64,000 bases of DNA from Synaphobranchus kaupii (GCA_029718625.1 CM056379.1:63825626-63889625); one strand, 5' to 3'; numbered from the stretch's first letter, positions 51,420 to 63,492 are shown. The notes: generated from the sequence alone by a model not told the origin. A program made the numbers and translations.

Positions 51420-51660
51420 GGCACCTCTCCTCATTCTGCAAAGCCCCGCCCCAGTAAACACACACCCACCATCCCCTGGGGTCTGCGGCGCAGCACAAGC
51501 TAAAAGCGGAAGCTGTACACAGAGCGCGCCTGGGGTTGAGCACGGGGAGACGCGCGTAAACCGCCGCTCTCCACGTCTACCGCCCGTTCCCCGGTGGGTC
51601 AGCCGCATGGCGGCTTGGGATGTGCCTCAACACACGGGCCCGGGGAATGCTTAACCAGTA
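51420..51660. promoter_or_regulatory. GC/CpG-rich patch, possible promoter or 5' exon
   Basis: This is the most CpG-dense unique-looking patch upstream of the hdac5 coding exon. It includes CCCCGCCCC (an Sp1-type GC box, 51444-51452) and several CGCG and CCGCC words. It lies about 10.8 kb upstream (minus sense) of the coding exon. It could be an hdac5 first-exon promoter or belong to a neighbouring gene; nothing in the sequence decides this. Confidence 0.3.
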
Positions 51661-53639
51661 GTGGTCAAGGCAACCGCAGGGCTGTGACCGGCAGTTGAAA
51701 CTGGAGTGGATTGCTACCGTGCTGTATTCAAGTACTTAGTGTGATTGGTTCCTGTGAAATGTTGGCTGTTGAAGCATGGGCAAAGTGCAATTCTTCTGGT
51801 CAGGGTAAGACAGAAAAGGCAATCGTGCTGTTCCAGGTCAGTTGCACAGCACCAACAGTGACCCCTTCCAGCTCTACAGTGGAATGAGGGGAGGCTGTAG
51901 AGAACATCAGGAGGGGGGCCTTCTAATAGCGACTTCCTAGATCAATAAGCCTGGACTACGAGCTCAGTAAGTCAAAAAGGCGGCTCTTTGATTAGTACAT
52001 CTCCCTGGAGCCTCCTGCAGTAAACTGGGCTGTGGCTTGTCCTCAGAAGTTGGAAAGGCTCAACATTCGACAGGAGTAACACCCCTGTGTTATGTTCATA
52101 TTGGCAAAACCCTCAAATATTCCACAAATACACTTGCATTCATACATCACTCATCACCTCTTTGCCTTCAGACATCTGACATGCTCACCAAATGCTTTTT
52201 GTCAAAAATTCAGTCTTTACTTTTACAATTTCCCTACCGTACACAACTAACGAGTTTTTCTGAAATAAAACGCCTTGGTCCCTTTTTCCCCTCGGTCACG
52301 TCAAAATTATTTTCCTCACTCAATTAGTCTAACAAGCTACCGAATTGGCCATTCTTTTTTTAGATTGGTTACCTGACACTTTACTCAATGTCCTTGAATC
52401 CAATTGGCTGTACAACTCTCTGAGGTAATGGGAGGCGAATACTGAAACTCATCGGCAAGGGTCCACGTCAGATTGACAAAATACAAAACGTAAATTTTTT
52501 AATCTTTCACATTATAATTTCTGACTAGCCAACAACTGAGTCCTCCATTGACGAAGGAGTCCTGTATGACAGCAGGACTGATATCAAACCAGAAAGTCAC
52601 CCGCTGAAACATGAGAGGTCCTCGCTGAAAGTAAGAGAGCGGCTACCTCCAAAATCCCACAGGGCAAAAACAAAAACAATCGCTGCCCTGTGGAGGAGAT
52701 AAAGGAGGAAGGGAGAGCATGTCCCCTAAATATGCTTTCAGCCATTTTCTTTTTTCCCAGCCTGCCCGCAGCATCTAAAAAACGTCAGTCAAAATATAAA
52801 AGGCCTTACATTAAGTGTTAACTTCGTATTAAAGGGGACATGAAGCACTCGGTAAAGTGGCTCTGGTTCGTTAGCTTTTCACATCAAATTAGATATGCAT
52901 CTCAAATGACCCATATTTGCTGGAAAAATAAGTGAAAGTTTGCTTTTTCTTTCCTCACTAGGGCGCAGCCATTTTGGACCAACTGCGGTCATGATGTCAC
53001 TAGAATGGTTGGTCTCGGCTGCTCAATGTATTACTATGGGGAACTAGCTGACGTTCAGTGAGCTCAACAATGTATCATGAGGAAAAAATAAAACAAAAAA
53101 TGCACAGACGGTCCTTTGGTATTGCCCCGAGATGCTCAAATGAGTATTACAAATCTTAATTTAAAACTCAATTTCCATTAATGTTCATTTCCATTAATGT
53201 TCATTTCCATTAAATTCTGATGCAACCAGAGTAGTATGTTATAAAGAGATCAGTTGTACACACACACAAATAAAAAATAAAAACAAACAAATATGCACAA
53301 ATAAGCCACATTATGTAGCTATGTATGCCATTCAGAATAAACATCCCATGTCCACATTGTGCTATACTGCTAACAATTACAGTTAAAATTTTTTAACTAA
53401 TCAAATTAAAGATTTGTTTGTTTGTAGGTTGTTGGACCTGCGTTTAAGTTCTTTCATAATTTTGACCTTGAACTTAACACAATTCAGCTTTGGCTTGTTA
53501 TCATTTGCATGGTCTTCAATTCTTCATCATCTACTAAACGGTTAATTTTAATGGCCATGCGTCTACACTTCTTACCAATTAGGAGACTATCAATTCATCT
53601 CTGCCTTTAATTTGATCAGTAAAATTATTTTTACCACGT
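51661..53639. other. Non-coding stretch
   Basis: TTAAAGGGGACATGAAGC at 52829-52846 looks like the start of a TTAA-target element, but its other end is not found. No gene recognised. Confidence 0.4.
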
Positions 53640-53642
53640 TTA

Positions 53643-54202
53643 ATGAAATTGTTTGCAATACAGCACAATAAGCACAATGTCAACATAGAAGAAGCTGTGA
53701 GGAAACTGAAAAGTTGGAAAGCCGCAGGGTTCGACAACATATCGGTAGAATTAATCAAGAGTGGGGGAGATAACACCATTGATGTGCTACATAAGATCTG
53801 CAACTCAGTCTGGAGGAGTGGAGAGTGGCCAACACAATGGACAAAATCCTTGATAATCCCACTGCCAAAGAAAGGAAACCTCCATAAATGTAACAACTAC
53901 AGGACCATAAGCCTCCTAAGCCACCCAAGCAAGGTCTTGTTGAGAATCATAAACAACAGAATGAAGATGAGATCCGAAGACATCCTATCTGAAGAACAAG
54001 CTGGCTTCCGAAGTGGACGTAGCACAGTTGAACAAATCACAAAGGTGAGAATCCTGAGCAAGAAATACAGAGGTCATCAGATGGAAATCCACCACAACTT
54101 TATCGACTTCAGGAAAGCGTTTGATAGGGTGTGGAGAGAGGCTCTGTGAATGGTTTTGAAAAAGCACAAAATTGGCACAAAGCTAGTGAAAATGATCGAG
54201 GC
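53643..54202 (+). pseudogene. Non-LTR retrotransposon reverse transcriptase, 5'-truncated and broken
   Basis: The frame enters in RT block 1 (EAVRKLKSWKAAGFDNISVE), then WTKSLIIPLPKKGN and NNYRTISLLSHPSKVLLRII, LSEEQAGFRSGRSTVEQ, and FIDFRKAFDRVW with the first catalytic Asp of motif A. A TGA at 54147-54149 stops it, after which the frame reads on to IEALYNKSSNAALSSS. The FADD/YADD motif is absent because the gene runs into a minisatellite and an insertion. The endonuclease domain and everything 5' are missing. It is a LINE of the kind often annotated as endonuclease-reverse transcriptase; the clade is not settled. Confidence 0.85.
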
Positions 54203-54714
54203 GCTCTATAACAAGAGTAGCAATGCAGCGCTGTCAAGCAGTAGGAATGCAGCTCTATAACAAGAGTAGCAATGCAGCCCTGTCAAGCAGTAGGAATGCA
54301 GCTCTATAACAAGAGTAGCAATGCAGCGCTGTCAAGCAGTAGGAATGCAGCTCTATAACAAGAGTAGCAATGCAGCGCTGTCAAGCAGTAGGAATGCAGC
54401 TCTATAACAAGAGTAGCAATGCAGCGCTGTCAAGCAGTAGGAATGCAGCTCTATAACAAGAGTAGCAATGCAGCGCTGTCAAGCAGTAGGAATGCAGCTC
54501 TATAACAAGAGTAGCAATGCAGCGCTGTCAAGCAGTAGGAATGCAGCTCTATAACAAGAGTAGCAATGCAGCCCTGTCAAGCAGTAGGAATGCAGCTCTA
54601 TAACAAGAGTAGCAATGCAGCGCTGTCAAGCAGTAGCAATGCAGCGCTGTCAAGCAGTAGGAATGCAGCTCTATAACAAGAGTAGCAATGCAGCGCTGTC
54701 AAGCAGTAGGAATG
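54203..54714. repeat. 49-bp minisatellite derived from the LINE coding sequence
   Basis: Ten head-to-tail copies of a 49-bp unit starting GCTCTATAACAAGAGTAGCA, nearly identical to each other. One unit near 54615-54640 carries an extra partial duplication, and a few units have GCAGCCCTG instead of GCAGCGCTG. The first unit is in frame with the upstream RT (ALYNKSSNAALSSSRN), so the array grew out of the LINE gene. 49 is not a multiple of 3, so each unit shifts frame. Confidence 0.93.
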
Positions 54715-55521
54715 GTTTCATACGTCGGTGGGAGTCCGCCAAGTCCTCATCATTCCCATTCGCCATCTCCGCTGTCATTCATCATCATCCCATCACCAAT
54801 GTTGTACCGCCTCCACCAATCAGAGGACTCCACATCACCCCAGTTCCTCCAACCCGTGGACAGCCTCACCTTTTTAAAACCCTGGGCTTCCCGTGTTGAC
54901 AGAGCTGTTTTTTTTTCATGTGCCCATTTGTATTGATTGTAGTGGAGTGTTCAGTCCTTTGTTAAAGTGTGTAGTCTACAGAGTTTTGTGTATTTTGTAT
55001 TCCTCTGTTTGTCAACCTGTTGTATTCCGCCCCCAGCCACGCCGAGGCCCTGGAACGGGGTAAGATAGAGGCCTCTATACACTTGCACCCGTAGTTGGAA
55101 ATTGTATGTATATACACACTAGATTAGGAGTGGTTGCCACCTGCTGTCGTTTTGTTGATTAGCTAGAGTAGGTAGTCAGGCTTTTGGTTTATATATTCTA
55201 AGTTAGATGGTGTTCTACTTTTTTGTTATAGCTAGCTCTGTTTGGTTTTGATTTGTTCTTTTCTTTGGCAACACTCACGTTCCTTGACCTCGACTGTGTG
55301 TCTTGTGTGTTGTCTGGCACGTGTTAATATTGTATATATTGTAAATAGTCACCTGTATTTTTCACCTTGTTGTACTTTTATCACAGTAAACACTTTTCAC
55401 CTAGCAGTCGTTTTCAATACTTATTATTCTCGCTATATTACTTATATTTTCCATCCCCCGGTCATATATACACCACCGTTACACACCCCACGTACCCCTA
55501 GACCGTTAGGGTTGTAACACC
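54715..55521. mobile_element. Insertion of about 0.8 kb in the LINE, LTR-like
   Basis: LINE coding sequence stops at the minisatellite and resumes at 55522, so the stretch between is foreign or replaced LINE sequence. It has a CACCAATCAGAGGACTCC block, a TTTTTAAAACC TATA-like block (54868-54878) and ends GGGTTGTAACA. It starts near TGG (54713), so a TG...CA solo LTR is possible, but no target duplication is seen. No open frame of note. Confidence 0.4.
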
Positions 55522-55917
55522 TGGACATACAACACATATATCGAAAAGAAAAGAAATGCCTTCGAAATGCGTTGCTACAGGAGGATCCTAGGGGTGACAT
55601 GGAAAATGCACCGCACAAACGACTCTGTAAAGCAGGAGATACAAAAGCTGGCAGGAGCTCTTGAACCGCTGATGGAAACTGCTAGACGGCGAAAGTTACA
55701 ATGGTTCGGACACATAAGAAAAAATGGGTCCCTAGCAAATACCTTCATGCATGGTGCAATTGATGGAAGAAGAGGTGCAGGAAGGCCGAGGGGAGAATGG
55801 GTGACGGACATAAAGAACTGGATGGGGAAAGCGGTGGTGGAGTGCGTGAGACTGGCGGCAGATCGGGATGTTTGGAGATGGGCGTCAAAGTGCCCCAACG
55901 GCCCCCGGGCTACGGGA
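55522..55917 (+). pseudogene. C-terminal region of the same LINE ORF
   Basis: The frame reads FEMRCYRRILGVTWK, then RRRKLQWFGHIRKN, GRRGAGRPRGEWVTDIKNW and ends in a stop shortly after NGPRATGVT. The CYRRILG, RRKLxWFGH and RGRPR-W-DIKxW sequence of motifs is the usual C-terminal domain of LINEs whose RT looks like the fragment at 53643. It carries on the same strand, so the two pieces are one element interrupted by the minisatellite and the insertion. Confidence 0.85.
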
Positions 55918-55948
55918 GTGACCTGACCTGACCTGACCTGACCTGACC
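55918..55948 (+). repeat. (TGACC)n tail at the LINE 3' end
   Basis: About six units of TGACC directly follow the end of the LINE ORF. Several LINE clades end in short tandem repeats in place of poly(A), so this marks the true 3' end of the element, with almost no 3'UTR. Confidence 0.75.
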
Positions 55949-56718
55949 AACATGGGACATTTATTCTACATGACATGCATAGCCATTTCAGACATAATGT
56001 GACTTAAGAGGGTAAATAATCCACAAAATATGAAAAATTCATATATTAATATATTAAATCTTGTTAAAATTTCTTGGATTACAATTGTGGTTGGAATGAA
56101 AACCAGCATACTCAGGACTGAACTTGAGAACCACTGTAATAGTGTATTACAAAGGGCAGATGCTTTTCTTCAAAGAAATGATGCTTAATTAACTGACAAA
56201 TACCTTTACTCACAGAAAGCTTAATACACGACACAAAACTAAGCATTGCATTGCATTGCATGCAAACACATTTTCTAGATGTCAAGATTACTTGCATTCA
56301 AAAACACTGTTGCAAAAACAAACCAAGCTTCCATACTTAGCCAGATTTCCATTTTCAGAACATTAATAGACATTAATAAAGAGCTTGACTGTAGTATGTC
56401 TACAATATTTGCACATTTCCATTCATCATAAGGTAAAGAAAAAGAGCACCAAGATCTTCAGAATTGATTCAGTTGATACTGCATTCCCTAGTATTCAAAT
56501 TATGGTAAGATTTTAAATCCAGTTTACCACAGGACACCAACAGAGACAGTTAAACTGAACAGAAAAAAAAAAAATTATATGGACTTTCGCTCATTTCCTA
56601 GTACCAAGGGCATTTTACCAAACTGTGAAACCAAATATTTTCCCTTGCAGTGTCGTCAAGAGCAATGCCGTGTTAGAATTTCAACTTTTTAAGACATTGA
56701 TTAACATCAATGAAATCA
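55949..56718. other. Non-coding stretch
   Basis: AT-rich, no gene or paired repeat ends recognised. Confidence 0.4.
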
Positions 56719-57640
56719 CTTAAATGTCAAATGATTCCAAATTGGATCACCTCTCAATAATTGCATTATTTCTAAGTTGACAAGAGAGTGTTTCCTCTTA
56801 TGAACAATCAAAAACAAATACTTTAGAAAGACTATAGTGAAAATACAGGCCTCAAAGTAGAAACTCAATGCAACAAAAGTGAATACACCTGTGATCACTG
56901 ACACACAAGTTAGAAAGTTACACAAGTTAGTTAATAATATTTGGTTGCATATCCTTTGCATGCCATGACTTCCTGATGTCTGTGACCCAACAACATCAAA
57001 AGACTCTTGATATCTTATTTTCTGGTACGTATCTGCATTTGAATGGATATCTATGGGAATTGGGGGGTGGGACTAGATTTAGCTGTAAATTATGTAGGAA
57101 CAGTATGGAATACTGGTTGGTAAAATGGCTGTAAGTCATCAAGGGTCTGAGGTATCAAACAAGCCTCAAACCATCACTCTGCTGCCAGATATGCAGTAGA
57201 TATGGATGGATCACTTTAAGGGTTGTTTCTCCTGCCAAATTTTCCTATTGAACTCTATGGAAAAATAAGTCAGGAGAAGAAACCCTTCAAGTTATTCAAG
57301 AAAATAAGATTTCAAGAGTCTTTTGATGTTGTTGGGTCACAGACATCAGGAAGTCATGGCATGCAAAGGATATGTCACCAAATATTATCAACTAACTTGT
57401 GGAACTTTTTAACTTGTGTGTCAGTGATCACAGGTGTATTCACTTTTGTGTTTGAGTTTCTACTTTGATGCCTGTATTTTCACTAGTCTTTCTAAAGTAT
57501 TTGTTTTTGATTGTTCATAAGAGGAAACACTCTACTTGTCAACTTATAAATAATGCAATTATTAAGAGGTGATACAATTTTGAATCATTTGACATTTAAG
57601 TGATATTGCACAGGGGTGTACTCACTTCTGTTGTATACTG
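56719..57640. mobile_element. Foldback Tc1/mariner-type element with module copy C
   Basis: Arms of about 300 bp at 56719-57010 and 57300-57600 are inverted copies of each other. Shared blocks are GTTTCCTCTTATGAACAATC, ACACCTGTGATCACTGACAC and TGCATGCCATGACTTCCTGA. The inner end of each arm reads as the Tc1 transposase tail VMACKGYATKY (degraded on one side). The right terminus is CAGGGGTGTACTCACTTCTG before TA. The left outer terminus is missing. The centre is the shared module, of which only one half is complete. Confidence 0.75.
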
Positions 57641-57649
57641 TATATTTAA

Positions 57650-58511
57650 TTTTTTTTTATTATTGCTAAGGAAAAAACATGCATACATACTCTTAAATAA
57701 TAATATTGGTCGGAAATAATATGTGAGTTTATATTTCAAAATTTGTATAACTAAAAATATTTGCATTACTGCATGTGCCGTGGCCTGCCCGACAATTTTA
57801 GTTCTATTTTAGTTCTGATGCCTCGCAACAAATTCTGTATGCTTTGTTTTTTTTAAAATATTTGGTTGTTATTATTTGCTCTGTATTTATTATTTTGTTA
57901 CCATTAGCCTATTCGTATACTGGTACTAATTAATTATCTGATGCGCAATGTTAACAACAGAGTGAGGATGGTTATTACATCGATTTTCCCATTTCCAGTG
58001 AAAGGTTAGTGTAAGGTAGGATGTAACATTATTTTGTGGACATAGTCCAAAACGTAATAAATTGATGGCCGGTCATCGTCATCACATATTCATTTTGAAG
58101 CGTCTAGCTACTAAGTTACGAAAAAAAAACTGTTTTGTGAGATGAGTGACAGTACGGGATGTTGCAGTTGGCATTAATTTATACACGGATCCAAAACAAA
58201 TAACCATTTGATTCTCAATTTTCAATTTCTGTTTTTAAAATGAATATAGCATAACCATTCGTTTCTTGTTTTTTAATTTGTGTTTGAACTTCTGAATTTC
58301 TGAAACGGGAAACGATTGGCCAAAAAGTACATGGATCCAGAAGCAATGCTAAGGCTACTGCAATTAGAACTCAATGCTACCACACGAGGTAATTACTTCT
58401 GTTCACGTTGTCATTAATCCACTATAATTATGTACGAACGATAATACTGAAAATCACAATATTTCTTAAAGGCATATCGACGATATGAAAATGGGATATT
58501 GTGACAACCCT
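57650..58511 (+). mobile_element. hAT relic related to 25104-26445
   Basis: It follows the same sequence as the complete element (shared blocks include ATTCGTATACTGGTACTAAT and TGAGATGAGTGACAGTACGG) and ends with the TAGGGTTGTCAC-type terminus at 58500-58511. The left terminus is missing, and the segment with the BED-finger exon is deleted at about 58020. No coding capacity. Confidence 0.8.
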
Positions 58512-58856
58512 AGTGACTAACTTGGCATTTTTTATGTTGAAAACGTGATTTTGTTGAGATATCACTTCTTTTTGGTTGATAACTAATGATGATAATGCAT
58601 GAAGATAATGACATCGAGAGACATGCATACAGAATACATGCAGACTCCTACTGAAGACATTCGCGTAACCATAACGCCCTCCAATGACGAGAATGAGAAC
58701 ATTTGTCATATTACCGATAGCACACAAATACATTAACAAAGTTTTTAGATGAAGTATTTAATGTCTAATGAAATACTATGAACACCACCACTATGAGCTA
58801 TGGATCATAAAGAAGCAAGTAAATGAATTAACCAATATGGAGACATGCATGCACAA

Positions 58857-59040
58857 TAATAATAATAATAATAAACTTTATTTGTATAGCACCTTTCATA
58901 CATAAAATGCTACCCAAAGTGCTTCACAACAATAAAAACAAAATACAGAACAAAAGCAATAGAAGAAAAATAGACATAAAAGACAATAGAACATTTACAA
59001 GACAATATAAAAGGAAATAAGATAAAAACACTGGTGTGTC
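58857..59040 (-). repeat. LINE 3' tail fragment, reversed
   Basis: (TAA)n followed by ACTTTATTTGTATAGCACCT and AAAGTGCTTCACAA. This is the reverse complement of a widespread fish LINE 3' end that terminates in short A/T repeats. Confidence 0.6.
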
Positions 59041-59225
59041 TGTACACTAATGTCTCTCTGTACACCGATGTCTCCCCAACAAACACTCCTACCACAAACA
59101 GCCTACTATCTGCCATCTGCTACGCACCATATAGCCTCTCTCTCTGGGTGATAATATACCTGCCAGCACTGCTGCAGGTGCCTGCCAGCTCCGCTGCAGG
59201 ACTTTTGTCCCTCCTTCGAGGTATA

Positions 59226-59490
59226 TTTGCCCATGGGTGGGAGCAGCATACAGCCTCCACAGTTTGAATCACTCCGCAGAGTGACGAACCCGTCAGTCCC
59301 TAGTCAAACTTTTAAGTTGAGCGCCCTACTGGCGTCTTTCTACGTTTTGATTTTCATTTGCCCATGGGTGGGAGCAGCATACAGCCTCCACAGTTTGAAT
59401 CACTCCGCAGAGTGACGAACCCGTCGGTCCCTAGTCAGAATTTTAAATTGAGCGCCCTACTGGCTTCTTCTTTCACCCCCCTTTATAGAG
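59226..59490. repeat. 131-bp tandem duplication
   Basis: A block starting TTTGCCCATGGGTGGGAGCA occurs at 59226 and again at 59357, with about 95 percent identity over roughly 110 bp through GAGCGCCCTACTGGC. Two copies only. Confidence 0.8.
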
Positions 59491-59561
59491 GACTTTTCAA
59501 GTGCTCAACAGATAAATAGGCTAGATGCGAACACATTCTAGCTGAAAGAAAGACATATGAT

Positions 59562-60710
59562 TGTAGGGACAATAAGAACTACAAGTCCATACAGTCCACA
59601 GGAGGCTCCTCCTCCACGATGGAAGTGACGTAGGACGTTGCACCAGTTGTGATTTCCGCACTGTAACGTGATACTACACAGTGGAATGCGCGACTGGCAA
59701 TAAAGTTTATAATAGGAGCAACATACCCAGTTCTCCCCAGTTCTTCCCGCAGTTTTTCTTCCGGGCCAGTTGTCCGCTGAACGTGTCTCGTCCCGTGAGG
59801 CCTAGAGCATGCCCGGGGTCCGAGCCCTCGCTCTACAGGAAGCATCGGCCGCCCGTGACGCCGACCCAACCGAGCGAGGCGGGCTCATCTACCCCCGGCT
59901 ATCGGCCACGGAGGACCGGAGACGAGGCGCAAGGAGGCAACGCGAGCACCCGGTGGTCAAGAAGAACCAGCAAGCGGACCACGCAGCCACTGATCCTGTA
60001 GCAGAGCACTGCCGATGAGTCCCCAAAGAGGCAAGCGGTCTGCAGTAGGATGGTGCTGCATAGTTCGGGAGAGATAATGCGACCGGTTCCATTATCCCGT
60101 ATGAACGACGAAAGAAACCTGTTCCAGGGACCCAAGATGAGGCGGCCAGTTCCCCTATCTATCACAACCCTGCGAACTCACCAACACTGGAAAAGGGCGA
60201 CTGGATTTCCCCTTTTCATCGTGAGTGTGCGATCCAACGGAGGAACCTATTTAACGGACTTTAATTCAAGTAAGGCTGTAACATGGGCAATAGCATATTA
60301 GTTAGCAAAAGAAACATGTTTGTGACTGGATGTATATAACTGCTATTGAAAGGTTAATGTGTGTTCTGTAAAAGTTTTGTGTTACCGTTTTACTTTGGAT
60401 GGTTTTATGCCATCCACCGTGTTGCGTTAAGTTTAATGCATCCACGCACAGAGCATATCTTGCATGCGATCTATCTTTAAACACTAACCAGCCGTAATAT
60501 TAACACTGCACGCTGATCTCAACGCACACGCATTTAAGCTTACGGCTATCCCTGATGTGTGTGGTATGGTTCATGCGCCGCCATTAGCTAGCTCCAGCAA
60601 AAGCTAGTTTCAAACCTCCCTCCATCTTAGTTTCTTTGTTCTCACTGAACACGTGTCCGTGGCAACCCCCACACGTAGGAGAACATGGAAATTCCACACA
60701 CGCCCAGCAC

Positions 60711-60801
<91 letters not shown>

Positions 60802-61374
60802 TTTGTTGTACATTATAGTAGTGAATCGTGCCTTGCTCTGTTTGGTACTTTGTGTTCAATAAACTATTACATTTATCCAAGATTGCCTGTATTAATGTTG
60901 CTCTTTGTGTTGAACTGAATCAGCCAATGCTAATCGCAGGGATTCCCCAAAATGCCTTCACCTTCTAGCTGGATCATTTATATTAATTCGGTAACAACTG
61001 AGTACATAATATTGTGATTTTGCTAAGACAATTATTAATGTGTAATTTTATTGGTAATTTAATTATTAATTCAAGTTACCCATTTTTAGTTAGTATATTC
61101 TCTTTTGAGAATAATATATACATTTTATGAGACTGATTTATAATAAAAAAACCATGCCACCAGTTGTATAAGGATGGTAGTGGCGTATCGCAGTACATAA
61201 GTGACACCCCGTGTATAAATAGAGGTATGTCCCCTACATTTTTGGTGCCCCGCGTACGGACTCTGATGATTGAGAGATCATGTCACTGATCGTCTTTCTC
61301 ACTGCTATCAGACTGGTACGTGGTCACTACATTTTTGGTACCCCGTGTATAGATTTAAATTAATATTCCCTACA
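59562..61374. mobile_element. LTR-like insertion (solo LTR candidate), 1.8 kb
   Basis: The insertion starts TGTAGGGA and ends TCCCTACA (TG...CA), flanked by TGAT at 59558-59561 and 61375-61378. Copy 1 of the host repeat gives an uninterrupted version of this site (AAAGACATA...GGTGTTTTAAAG), so the borders are well supported. The left third is GC-rich, AATAAA lies at 60858-60863 and a (CA)n run at 60712-60799. Near the right end CCCTACA is followed by TTTTTGGTGCCCCGCG (61239 on), which resembles an LTR/primer-binding-site junction, so a short internal piece may be included. No gag or pol frame is seen. Confidence 0.6.
60712..60799. repeat. (CA)n microsatellite
   Basis: About 44 uninterrupted CA units inside the LTR-like insertion. 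The long Thr/His and Cys/Val frames across it are repeat readings. Confidence 0.97.
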
Positions 61375-61570
61375 TGATGGTGTTTTAAAGAGTAGGCTAC
61401 ACTGTAGAAATAGCTGCTAAATGTGGCAAGATGAATGTCGTAGCTGCAGTAAAAAGTAACGTGAACGTGTGAACTCCTGCATCGATGTCAGGCACACTAA
61501 GCACAAGGCTATAACGTAGCTGCACATACATGAATGTTTTTTTTTTCCGGTAGGCTACTGTCCTGCCTAT

Positions 61571-63492
61571 TGCTGCATTCAAGGTAGCCTACCTTGGATA
61601 GCCTACTCGTAATTACGATCTTCCGAACTGGATAAATATACTGGAACGGCCGTTTAACTCGGAATAACAAGTGGGAAACGAGTATCATTTCAGAGCTCCG
61701 GGTTGCCGAGTTAGGAGGGAAGTGATGTGATTCAAAATGGATGAATCTGTATTTTAATGGGAATGCTTAACAACAGTTGAAACACAATTTAATTTAGTGG
61801 TAGTTTCAATATTTATGCGTGCCCACATCCTTCGCTTGATAACACCATAGGATAACACGCATAGGAAATATAGGTAATCTACAGGGTTACAGCCTTAACG
61901 GTTTGCATAAGTAGCCTAAACACTGAAATACATTTTTAAGATAGGCCTATTAGTATTATATATGTCTATTTTTTCAATACTGGAGAGATTTGAGGGACAA
62001 GATTATTATTCCGATTATTCAATTTATACACTGTTCTTAACAAAAACCTACCCATCATGTGAAACCTTATAAATAACAGATATAAATAAGATAACTTCAA
62101 GACCGAAAGTCAAAAACTTTTTTTCACGACAGACAAAATTTCATTGTTTTACCACCATTTTGGACACCAAAAATGTGACATAGAAAACTGTGCCACATTT
62201 AGTCATGAATATTTAATTCATAAATAAACTTCATATGGCCCCTCATACATATACGTTTTGATAATGTTTTAGGGAACAATATTCATGAATACCAGAAGAA
62301 AATACAGTAACATGTCTGATATTCTGCCTAGCAAAAATCCGGTAACGGTCGTTGTGCTTGGTGTCAATTGTCACAACAACCGTTATCGGGATCAGCACCT
62401 CCGGAAGCTAACCACGGAGGCTCCAAACCCCTACTGCTTTACACAAACCCTTAACTGGGTATCCTATGGTAGCAGTAATTTTGGGGCGAGTTAATTATTT
62501 TTTCTGATATTCAAATTTAATATACCAAAAACATTGTGGTGTCAAAAACGCAACAACCGTTTTTGATATATTTTTCGACTTTTCAAAGTCAATAAAACAT
62601 TTTATCTGGCATAAATTGGTCATCAAAACTAAGAAACTTATCCAATCTTCAAGTTGGCAACACGTGGTCGCTTGTTTACCTCGCGTATGCGCCAAGTCGC
62701 AAATTCATATACTTCTTGTCAACTCCGGAAGCCCTACAACGATCGTTACCAAGACATTTTACTTCCTAAAAAATCATCCCAAATCAAACCGTTTGACGAA
62801 CCATCGGCCGTCGATATAGCTCAAATCCATAAGGTAATGTACCGTTTTGTCTATTTATGGATAAAATTTATTGTAATGTATATTTTCTTAAGTAATGCGC
62901 GTCGCGGTGTCCACTCAGATGGATGCAGTATTCTACCACATGATCAGGTGAATGAAGTGGAAACAGGGTTTGCAATGTTATTGTTCCATGTGGTATTCAT
63001 AAACATAGGAAGGAACAAGAAATATGTGCACTTACTGTGCCAACCAGGTCACTGGTGGACACCACGCGACAACCGTTACACAAAATGCATTTGCGTATTC
63101 TAATGCCATTTTCAGAAACCTGCCGTCAATATGCTATCTTTTCTTATATTTTTGTTGATACTATGTATATTCATGAACCCAATAAAGTGCTTGTCAGCTC
63201 TTTTGAAGGAATCTGAAATTTTACCCCCTTTTTTCACACTATTGTGTACCAGTATTGTAAAAACACACATATAAATACATGTAACGTTAGGCTATTCAAC
63301 ACTGGCTTGCCGTTTGCGTTTTTCTCTTCCTCTATGTAATAAAGTAGCATAGCTCTGCAGCTTTAGGCGCTAGCGACTTGTTCATACCTTCATCAATGGT
63401 TGGTACAAAGTGACAACTGGAACGCTCCGAGCTCGTAACTCCAAGTTTCCATGTCGGGGCTACGAGCTGCCGAGTTCATAATGAACGCAGCA
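61571..63492. mobile_element. DNA element candidate with TGCTGCATTC-type ends
   Basis: The left end TGCTGCATTCAAGG and the right end (complement of TGCTGCGTTCATTATGAACT) agree over about 11 bp. Both subterminal regions contain CTCGTA and CCGAGTT words. The insertion sits between two matching parts of the old repeat, which supports the borders. TAT flanks both sides. The interior frames (62285-62494 and 62654-63103, +) are unrecognised. Confidence 0.45.

Noticed and set aside
54203..54714. Possible CRISPR-like array
   Set aside because: Units are directly joined with no unique spacers, and the founder is LINE coding sequence in a vertebrate genome.
59681..60018. Arg/Pro-rich frames in the GC-rich part of the LTR-like insertion
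   Set aside because: Two overlapping frames of similar length, no gag-like or nucleocapsid motif; base composition explains them.
62285..62494. Possible THAP-type DNA-binding domain
   Set aside because: The CH-N-N pattern is too weak, and the required Cys-x-Cys/Cys-x2-His set and AVPTIF-like end are not seen.
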